A stretch of 39,594 bases of DNA. It comes from a bacterium (GTDB lineage: Bacteria; CAYTYR01; UBA6262). The DNA lies in the NCBI GenBank assembly GCA_028712895.1, contig JAQTPL010000014.1:1-39594 (forward strand), written 5' to 3'. The position numbers and the translations under genes are program-made. Below are positions 33,757-39,594 of the stretch, one piece after another (position 1 is the first letter of the stretch; each line of letters starts with the position of its first letter). The notes under the pieces were generated by a model. The model worked only from the letters and a program-made list of their open reading frames with translations, ran no database searches and had not been told where the DNA came from.

Positions 33757-34530
33757 TTATTCTTTAGTGATGCCTCGTTCAGACTCGGCAATGAACTGGA
33801 TAAAATATTTAACTTCATCACACCAGTTTGTTTCCTTTTTCAGGCAGGCCAAGGCTTGGGTAGTATTCATTTTAGAACGGAAAAAGATCTTATACGCTTT
33901 TTTCAGCTGGTTGCGCACTTCCTGGGAAAAATTATTTCTTTCCAGAGCAATAGTATTCAGCCCATACATCCTGATCGGGCTGCCGGCAGCTTTGCAATAT
34001 GGAGGTATATCTTTATTCGTGCGTGAACCGCCGCCCAGGATAGCAAAAGTGCCGATCCGGCAGAACTGATGAATTGGCGTCATGCCGCCGATAACTGCCC
34101 GATCCTCCACCACCACATGGCCAGCCAGAGTAGCATTATTAGCCAGTACCACATAGTTGCCGATCACACAATCATGAGCCACATGGGCATAGGCCATGAT
34201 CAGGTTATTATCACCGATCTTAGTCTCGCCTACAGCTACTGTTCCCCGGTTAATAGTCACATACTCTCGGATCACATTGCGGTTACCGATGATCACTTTA
34301 GTTTTTTCACCACGGTATTTCAGGTCCTGCGGCGGTGTACCGATAGCTGCCCCGGTAAAAATATGGCAATCTTCGCCAATTTCTGTGTCGCCATCGATCA
34401 CGGCGTTGGCTTCTATTTTTGTATTCTTGCCGATCTTCACATCTTTACCAATGATCGCAAAAGGACCTACTTCTACATTCTCGCCAATAATGGCATCAGG
34501 ATGTACCAGAGCTGTCTTATGAACCTTCAT
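33757..34530 (-). CDS. lpxA: UDP-N-acetylglucosamine acyltransferase
   Basis: A 257-residue left-handed beta-helix homotrimer carrying out the first step of lipid A synthesis (3-hydroxyacyl from ACP to UDP-GlcNAc). Hexapeptide repeats run from residue 8 to about 185. The catalytic histidine is His119 in AYAHVAHDCVIG (E. coli His125). HQFCRIG (154-160) and Gly167 match E. coli His160 and the acyl-chain ruler Gly173; glycine at the ruler suggests long (C14-like) chains. The C-terminal helical part (190-257) is present. The ATG at 34530 has GAGGAGGA upstream. If the Gfo/Idh gene is a true gnnA, the acceptor could be the 3-amino sugar. Confidence 0.96.
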   Translation of the reverse strand: MKVHKTALVHPDAIIGENVEVGPFAIIGKDVKIGKNTKIEANAVIDGDTEIGEDCHIFTGAAIGTPPQDLKYRGEKTKVIIGNRNVIREYVTINRGTVAVGETKIGDNNLIMAYAHVAHDCVIGNYVVLANNATLAGHVVVEDRAVIGGMTPIHQFCRIGTFAILGGGSRTNKDIPPYCKAAGSPIRMYGLNTIALERNNFSQEVRNQLKKAYKIFFRSKMNTTQALACLKKETNWCDEVKYFIQFIAESERGITKE

Positions 34531-34593
34531 CCCGCTCTTCCTCCTCGAAATTATTCGACTTTAATAACTAATAAGTAAATTTACTATGAACCC

Positions 34594-34674
34594 TGCTGCC
34601 TAATTTTCTTCAGGAAGGGCGGGATTCATGCCAATCCCTCCAAAAAAAACTAATTACTCGAATGAAAAGATTCG
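34594..34674 (-). promoter_or_regulatory. lpxC-fabZ to lpxA spacer: hairpins and a 9-codon leader frame
   Basis: Reading the minus strand after the lpxC-fabZ stop: a small hairpin CGAAT/ATTCG (34674-34659), nine bases, then T8 (34649-34642), a weak terminator form. Next come GGAGGGATTGGC and an ATG (34629) opening a 9-codon frame MNPALPEEN ending at 34600. That frame lies within an imperfect hairpin (34594-34629, atgaaccctgc against gggcgggattcat), so the start codon would be buried. It might be a leader or just another spacer palindrome. Confidence 0.35.
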
Positions 34675-34687
34675 AATTTCGTGCACT

Positions 34688-36025
34688 CTATCTATCTACC
34701 AGCGTGAACATAAACTCTGCTTCAGCTACTAATTTGCTGTTAATATAAGCTTTCCCGCTGACTATACCGGTCTTGCTTTTTACTTTTAATAATTCCGCTT
34801 CAAAGAATATGGTATCTCCCGGTACAACAGTCTGACGGAATTTCACTTTGTCGATAGTCATGAAATAAGCCAGTTTACCGGCATTTTCACTTTTCTTCAG
34901 CAATAATACGCCGGCCACCTGGGCCATAGACTCGATCAGCAATACTCCCGGCATGACGGGATGTCCGGGGAAATGGCCCCTGAAAAAATCCTCGTTAATA
35001 GTAACATTCTTTAAGCCGATAGCTTTTTTATCTTCTTCGATCTTCAGTATTTTGTCCACCAGCAGGAAGGGCGGCCGGTGCGGTAATACTTTCTGCACTT
35101 CATTAATATCCATTAATGGCTTATCCAGGTCTAAACCGGCATAGCGGTCATTATTTTGGGCTGTTATCTTAGTTTCCTTTATTGCCAGCCCCGCTCCTTT
35201 TGCTTTCAATTCCCTCAGCTTTTGCACAAAAGCCACGTTTGATGGATGCCCGCATTTAACCGCAATAATATGGGCCTTTAATGGCTGGCCAAGCAGGTAA
35301 AAATCACCGATCAGGTCCAAGATCTTATGCCGGACAAACTCATCCGGAAAACGCAGTTCATTATGTATATCTTTCTCTCCGATCACTACTGCGTTGGTCA
35401 GGTTGCCGCCTTTGGCCAAACCCTGTTTTTTCAAGGTTTCTATTTCAAAATCAAAGCAAAACGTCCTGGCCGGGGCTAATTCCTTAATAAAAGTTTCCGG
35501 AGTAATGGTGAAGCTGGCATGCTGGGATTTTACCAGCGGATGGTTGTAAACCATAGTTAAACTCACTTTAAAATCATCAGCCGGCAGTGCAATAATGCTG
35601 GTATTCTCATGTATATAATATACTGGTTCTTTCAGTTCATAATAATTACGGGGAGCCTCTTGTTCTACCATACTGGTTTTTTGCAAAGTCTGGATAAAAG
35701 GCAAGGCGCTGCCGTCTCCCACCGGCGGTTCATTAGCATTAATTTCGATGTAAATATTGTCAATACCCAAGCCGGCAAGAGCCGAAAGGATATGCTCCAC
35801 AGTATGTACTTTCACGTTGCCCAAACCGATATTAGTGCCCCGCTTAACATCGATCAGGTTTTTGATATCAGCAGCGATCTCGCCGGAATTAGGCTGGTCG
35901 ACGCGGATAAATTTAATGCCGGTATTGACTGGCGCCGGTTTAAAAGTAATAGTCGTGGTACTGCCGGTATGCAGTCCCACGCCTGAAAATGAAACCGGTT
36001 CTTTAAGAGTCTTTTGTTTCTCCAT
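34688..36025 (-). CDS. lpxC: LpxC-FabZ bifunctional fusion
   Basis: A 445-residue fusion of the committed lipid A deacetylase and the 3-hydroxyacyl-ACP dehydratase of fatty acid synthesis. LpxC part (1-290): Glu77-His78 in HTVEHILSALAGLGIDN, zinc ligands His233 and Asp237 in VRHKILDLIGD, and His260 in GHPSN. FabZ part (305-445): catalytic His351 and Glu365 in HFPGHPVMPGVLLIESMAQ. Such fusions are known from Bacteroidetes, Chlorobi and several candidate phyla. All catalytic residues are present in both halves. The start is the ATG at 36025 with GGAGGA five bases upstream; the frame extends to 36061 but only through the spacer repeat. Confidence 0.96.
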   Translation of the reverse strand: MEKQKTLKEPVSFSGVGLHTGSTTTITFKPAPVNTGIKFIRVDQPNSGEIAADIKNLIDVKRGTNIGLGNVKVHTVEHILSALAGLGIDNIYIEINANEPPVGDGSALPFIQTLQKTSMVEQEAPRNYYELKEPVYYIHENTSIIALPADDFKVSLTMVYNHPLVKSQHASFTITPETFIKELAPARTFCFDFEIETLKKQGLAKGGNLTNAVVIGEKDIHNELRFPDEFVRHKILDLIGDFYLLGQPLKAHIIAVKCGHPSNVAFVQKLRELKAKGAGLAIKETKITAQNNDRYAGLDLDKPLMDINEVQKVLPHRPPFLLVDKILKIEEDKKAIGLKNVTINEDFFRGHFPGHPVMPGVLLIESMAQVAGVLLLKKSENAGKLAYFMTIDKVKFRQTVVPGDTIFFEAELLKVKSKTGIVSGKAYINSKLVAEAEFMFTLVDR

Positions 36026-36040
36026 TATTCCTCCAAAATA

Positions 36041-36072
36041 CAGTCGCTGGTTGTTAGTCACCAGTCGCTGGT
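36041..36072. repeat. 'cagtcgctgg' words overlapping the lpxD 3' end
   Basis: cagtcgctgg is present at 36041-36050 and again at 36062-36071 with a diverged unit between. The last LpxD codons (Pro-Ala-Thr-Gly-Asp-stop) are written in the complement of this word. The same word builds the hairpins at 7498-7557 and 12691-12766. Confidence 0.72.
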
Positions 36073-37103
36073 TTATTATTTTTTTCGAGTTCGGCGATCC
36101 TTTTTTCCAATTCCTTCACTCTTTGGTTCAATTGCGGCAACCTGTTCATTTCGGCATTGATCCTTTTAGCTAATTGATGGGGTTGGGCCGGATATCCGCT
36201 CACTATTTCCTTAGAAGGGACATCTTTGGTCACACCTGCCTGGGCAGCTACAATACTGCCTTTGCCGATTGTGATATGGCCGATTACACCTGCCTGCCCG
36301 GCAATGGTCACATTATCTTCTACTGTGGTACTGCCGGAAATACCGACTTGGGCCACAATAATGCAGTTACGCCTGATCTTTACATTGTGGGAGATCTGCA
36401 CTAAATTATCGATCTTGGTGCCGGAACCGATCATCGTATCACCGAGAGTTCCCCGGGCAATACAAACATTGGCCCCGATTTCAACATTATCTTCTATGAT
36501 CACTGAACCAACCTGCGGTATTTTTATGTTTTCCCCGGCATGAGGAACAAATCCGAATCCATCACTGCCAATGACTGCCCCGGAATGGATAATGACCTTA
36601 TTACCGATCTTTATTTTTTCCCGGATAGAAATATTGGCATATAACAGGCAGTCGTTACCGATCTTTGATCCTTTACCGATATAGGTTCCCGGATAAATTA
36701 CAGTTTCATCACCTATAATAGCGCCATCTTCCACCATCACAAAAGGCCCGATAGCTACATTATTCCCTAATTTTGCCTGTGGGCTAATAATAGCCGAAGC
36801 ATGAATCCCGATCGGTATCACGATTTCAGCAGGGTTGAAAACAGCCAGGATCCTGGCAAAAGCCAGATAAGGATTATCGCAAATAATAGCCGCCTTGTCA
36901 TGTACCGGTGATTCTGGTGAAACAATGATCGCCCCGGCGCCGGTCTGCGCCAGTTCTTTGGCATAACGGGGATTAGATAAAAAAGTAATTTCATCACTTT
37001 TTGCTTCCCGGATTCCAGCCACCCCCCTGATCAATAATTGAGGATCTCCCAGTATCTTGCCGCCGACCAGTGTAGCCAACTCAGCCAATGTTTTTTCTAT
37101 CAT
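36054..37103 (-). CDS. lpxD: UDP-3-O-(3-hydroxyacyl)glucosamine N-acyltransferase
   Basis: A 349-residue trimeric left-handed beta-helix enzyme, third step of lipid A synthesis. The N-terminal uridine-binding domain (1-100) includes [15 protein letters not shown]. Hexapeptide repeats run from 100 to about 300. The catalytic His239 (QISHNVK) and His276 (VIGHITIG) fall at the same numbers as in E. coli LpxD. KIPQVGSV and SDGFGF are also conserved. A C-terminal coiled segment (315-343) precedes PATGD, which is encoded by the spacer repeat and may be recent. The ATG at 37103 has AGGAG upstream, 21 bases after the ompH/skp stop. Confidence 0.96.
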   Translation of the reverse strand: MIEKTLAELATLVGGKILGDPQLLIRGVAGIREAKSDEITFLSNPRYAKELAQTGAGAIIVSPESPVHDKAAIICDNPYLAFARILAVFNPAEIVIPIGIHASAIISPQAKLGNNVAIGPFVMVEDGAIIGDETVIYPGTYIGKGSKIGNDCLLYANISIREKIKIGNKVIIHSGAVIGSDGFGFVPHAGENIKIPQVGSVIIEDNVEIGANVCIARGTLGDTMIGSGTKIDNLVQISHNVKIRRNCIIVAQVGISGSTTVEDNVTIAGQAGVIGHITIGKGSIVAAQAGVTKDVPSKEIVSGYPAQPHQLAKRINAEMNRLPQLNQRVKELEKRIAELEKNNKPATGD

Positions 37104-37124
37104 ATAGTGTCCTGTCTCCTAAAT

Positions 37125-37742
37125 CTAATCTTCCTTAATATTCAAATTATATGGCGAACTATCAGCTCCCTTAGACGGCAACGGCTCTTGATCAGGATTA
37201 GGCAAATAGCCGGTAGTAGGACTGCTCAGGGGTAATACGCCCCCCTCTAAAGTTTTTAAGACATTTTCAGTAATATTCCAGGAATCAATGCCGAAAATTA
37301 CGCTGTTTTTATCGAGGACCAGGGAAAATCCTTTTTCTTTTCCCACTTTTTGAACTGCCGCATGTATCTTAGCCAGGATATCCTGGGTATAATTAGCTTC
37401 TTTCCTGGAGAGTTCATTCTCTGATTCTTCCGTAAATTTCTGTAATTCCAACGCTTGGCGGTCTATTTCCAGGGCTTTAATCTTCTTGTCTTCCAGTGAG
37501 AGCGTGCCTCCTGTCTGGTCCAGACTTTCCCGCAGCTTTTTAACCGCCTCGCTCATTTGCTGTATCGTATCCTGTTTCGCTTTGATCTCTTTTTCCAGGA
37601 CCAATTTTGCTGCTGCGGTTCCCGAATATTTGTCAAAAACAGAAGCTACATCAACATACCCGATCTTTAGTCCTGCCGCCAGGACAATCCCGGCGCTAAT
37701 TAGTATTGTTCCGACTATAATTACCGCAATAAGTCTTTTCAT
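37125..37742 (-). CDS. skp: OmpH/Skp family periplasmic chaperone
   Basis: A 205-residue secreted protein. The signal peptide spans residues 1-23 (VGTILISAGIVLAAG). The mature part starts KIGYVDVASVFDKYSGT, the standard OmpH/Skp opening, followed by a long charged coiled coil (about 45-125, rich in K, E, Q) and a returning strand with FSLVLDKNSVIFG. Skp trimers hold unfolded outer-membrane proteins between the Sec machinery and BamA, whose gene precedes it. The proline-rich tail after residue 170 is longer than usual. The ATG at 37742 has AAGGAG. The bamA-skp-lpxD order is widely conserved. Confidence 0.93.
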   Translation of the reverse strand: MKRLIAVIIVGTILISAGIVLAAGLKIGYVDVASVFDKYSGTAAAKLVLEKEIKAKQDTIQQMSEAVKKLRESLDQTGGTLSLEDKKIKALEIDRQALELQKFTEESENELSRKEANYTQDILAKIHAAVQKVGKEKGFSLVLDKNSVIFGIDSWNITENVLKTLEGGVLPLSSPTTGYLPNPDQEPLPSKGADSSPYNLNIKED

Positions 37743-37759
37743 CAGCTTTCTCCTTTATT

Positions 37760-37836
37760 TAGCTCGTAGCTCATAGTTCATAGCTCGTAGTCTTTTGTTA
37801 AGTTCCTCCTAGCAGCTACGAGCCACGAGCTAACTA
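37760..37836. repeat. Hairpin of 'agctcgtag' words between bamA and skp
   Basis: Left arm 37760-37790 holds three degenerate tagctcgtag / tagctcatag words. Right arm 37811-37836 is the reverse complement (ctacgagccacgagct). The 20-base loop contains ttcctcct. It fills the 100-base spacer. Confidence 0.75.
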
Positions 37837-37842
37837 CTGTAT

Positions 37843-39594
37843 TTAGAATACTGGTCCGATGCTGAAATAAAATTGTGACTTCGGTTCACCTTCGCGATGA
37901 TTCAAGCCGTAGCCCCAGTCAAACCTGATCGGGAACATCGGCAAGGTAAAACGCAGGCTAAATCCAACTCCTTGTTTTAAAGCGTAATCATAATGTCCCA
38001 GTTTGGTTGTACTCCAGGTATTACCGGCGTCATAGAAAAATGCGCCCCGGAGGATGGTTTGTCTTTTTTCCCTGATAATAGGGAAACTGTATTCCAGGTT
38101 CAGGAGAGTGACAAACTTGCCGCCGCCGAGCTCCCCGATCTCTCCCGAGTATTCATAGCCCCGCACTGTTTCCGCGCCACCCAGGTAAAACCGTTCATAT
38201 ATCGGCACTGTAGCGGTATCGCCATATTTATTAACTACCCCAAACATACCGCGCAAGCCCCAGACAAATTTCCAGAAACTGGGAAAAAACCAGGCTGTTT
38301 CCAGGGAAAGTTTTTGGAAATTATTATCCCCTGACAATAAACCGCCGGCGACGTTATATTGCAGGCTGTGTTTAGAGCCGGTTGTGGTATCAAAAACATT
38401 GTCCCTGGTATCCCTGGAAAAACCTAAAGAAAGCATACTGGTTTCCACGGTCCCACGGGCTATTTCGTTCCTGATGGTTTCACTGACCTTGCTTTCTTCA
38501 GTAATACCGTCTATTCTGATCCCTTCATAGGAATATCCTGCAGAAGCATTATATATTTCTCCGAACCGGCGGCCAAAACTGATCCCGCCGCCAGCCTTAG
38601 TTTCTGCATAGTAATCAAGATTTGTAGGCTGCTGGTCTTCGGGTATGGCCTCACCCTGGTCATCAATAGTCTGGTTCCAATAATAGGTTCTTTCCCGGCG
38701 GGTATCAAAAACATTGGCTCCAAACGAATAGAAAGAACGGAGGAACCACGGTTCAAAAAAACCTACTTCATAACTTTGCCGTAATGAGCCTATCTCATAC
38801 ATCACGTTGATCCGCTGGCCCCGGCCCAGCAGGTTATTGATCTGCACTTGCATATTGCCTACGACCTTATCTACAGTGCTATATCCCAATCCTAAACTGA
38901 GCACATTCACTTGCGATTTCTCTTTAACATTAAAGATCAAATCCAGTTGATCTTCCGGTTTTTCCTGGTTGGGCTTAGTGTCCAGGCTGACATCTTCGAA
39001 GAATCCCAGGTTATATAAACGTTCCTGGCTGCGGCGAACCCTGGTCATGCTTAGTGGATCACCCCGGTGCAACAAGATTTCCCGCTGGATCACATAATCT
39101 TTCGTGATCTCGTTACCAGCGATCTCTACCTCCCCGACATAAGCCATCGGCCCTTCCGCGATCTGATATTCAATATCCATAGCCAGGGCATCATCATGAG
39201 TCGTCACTTGTGGATTTATCCGGGCAAAGACATACCCCTTATCCGCATACATAGCCTGGATATTAGCCGTGGCCTGGTCAAAATTTTCCTGGTTGAATAA
39301 ACGGGTTTCCTTAACCGGTAAATCTTTCCGGAAATCCTTTTCATTCAGTACCGTATTCCCGCTAAAGGTAATCTTGCCGATCCGGTAACGTAAACCTTCG
39401 CTTAATTTAATTGTAACCGTCATCTGCGAATGGTCTTCATTATAGGCTATCTGGGGCTCTTCCATCTTAAAATTATAAAAACCTTTTTTCCGGTAATACT
39501 TCCCCAGGTCTTCTATTCCTTTAGTCAGTGTTTCCTCTTTATAAATTTTACCCGGCCTTATTTTTGTTATTCTGTGGATTTTCTTTACCGTCAG
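37843..39594 (-). CDS. bamA: Outer-membrane protein assembly factor BamA (5' end beyond window)
   Basis: 583 codons are open to the right edge with no start needed inside, so the gene is cut at its 5' end. It holds at least two complete POTRA domains and part of another: LRYRIGKITFSGNTVLNEKD and GPMAYVGEVEIAGNEITKDY open two of them, each followed by an L/Y-x-x-LGFF-type helix (QERLYNLGFF). The 16-strand barrel runs from about 250 residues before the middle to the end. It carries the lid-loop motif TVRGYEYSG and ends FSIGPVF with the terminal phenylalanine. It inserts outer-membrane proteins, with Skp (next gene) feeding it substrates. Confidence 0.95.
   Translation of the reverse strand: MTVKKIHRITKIRPGKIYKEETLTKGIEDLGKYYRKKGFYNFKMEEPQIAYNEDHSQMTVTIKLSEGLRYRIGKITFSGNTVLNEKDFRKDLPVKETRLFNQENFDQATANIQAMYADKGYVFARINPQVTTHDDALAMDIEYQIAEGPMAYVGEVEIAGNEITKDYVIQREILLHRGDPLSMTRVRRSQERLYNLGFFEDVSLDTKPNQEKPEDQLDLIFNVKEKSQVNVLSLGLGYSTVDKVVGNMQVQINNLLGRGQRINVMYEIGSLRQSYEVGFFEPWFLRSFYSFGANVFDTRRERTYYWNQTIDDQGEAIPEDQQPTNLDYYAETKAGGGISFGRRFGEIYNASAGYSYEGIRIDGITEESKVSETIRNEIARGTVETSMLSLGFSRDTRDNVFDTTTGSKHSLQYNVAGGLLSGDNNFQKLSLETAWFFPSFWKFVWGLRGMFGVVNKYGDTATVPIYERFYLGGAETVRGYEYSGEIGELGGGKFVTLLNLEYSFPIIREKRQTILRGAFFYDAGNTWSTTKLGHYDYALKQGVGFSLRFTLPMFPIRFDWGYGLNHREGEPKSQFYFSIGPVF

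Noticed and set aside
34642-34674. Intrinsic terminator after lpxC-fabZ
   Set aside because: Stem of only 5 bp and the T-run is nine bases away; kept only as part of a low-confidence spacer entry.
36026-36061. Upstream N-terminal extension of the lpxC-fabZ frame
   Set aside because: It would translate the spacer word repeat; the ATG at 36025 has a strong GGAGGA site at the right distance.

Overview
This window is a gene-dense chromosomal segment of a Gram-negative (LPS-bearing, diderm) bacterium. About 30 protein genes were identified and every one lies on the minus strand, so transcription runs from the right edge to the left edge. No rRNA, tRNA, transposase, integrase or CRISPR array was found. 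The outer-membrane gene order (bamA, ompH/skp, lpxD, lpxC-fabZ fusion, lpxA, lpxI, Gfo/Idh oxidoreductase, lpxB, msbA, DUF374 acyltransferase, waaA), the bacterial-type housekeeping genes and the many short intergenic repeats fit an uncultured candidate phylum such as Omnitrophota. That placement is inference from general knowledge, with moderate confidence at best.

Layout in the direction of transcription. (1) 39594-26935: outer-membrane assembly and lipid A. The 3' part of bamA is followed by an OmpH/Skp chaperone, lpxD, lpxC-fabZ, lpxA, lpxI, a GnnA-like dehydrogenase, lpxB, the msbA flippase, an LpxJ-type acyltransferase candidate and the Kdo transferase waaA. (2) 26938-23448: LPS core glycosyltransferases, two of the heptosyltransferase (GT9) family and one of the GT4 family. 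Between them lies a 280-base spacer rich in stem-loops. (3) 23330-17824: a clear sigma70-type promoter, then an unrecognised 462-residue protein that carries archaeo-eukaryotic primase (PrimPol-like) motifs and a cysteine-bearing, PriL-like C-terminus. It is followed by a TIM-barrel protein (sugar isomerase or AP endonuclease family 2), hisS and aspS. (4) 17817-16436: a small accessory cassette of a membrane protein of unknown function, a 67-residue protein and a nucleotidyltransferase. Copies of the same intergenic word lie on both sides of it. (5) 16380-12772: phoH, a 7TM-HD phosphohydrolase, ybeY and a DgkA-PAP2 fusion. (6) 12674-9397: a metal-ion group of a CNNM/CorC-type protein, a PRC-barrel protein and an Nramp relative with magnesium-transporter-like motif changes. 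(7) 9300-2493: recO, glyQ, glyS and ppdK, the last with its own promoter and a strong hairpin terminator. (8) 2305-1: tamA-like Omp85 protein and the start of tamB.

Some neighbouring genes overlap by TAATG or ATGA (phoH/pgpH, CNNM/PRC, waaA/GT9, lpxI/Gfo-Idh), which points to translational coupling. Other spacers hold imperfect inverted repeats built from a short degenerate 'word' repeated in tandem, and the word often differs from spacer to spacer. In several places these repeats run into the last codons and stop codon of the upstream gene. One 120-bp palindromic element occurs twice. The most interesting single items are the primase-like gene and the spacer-word hairpins.
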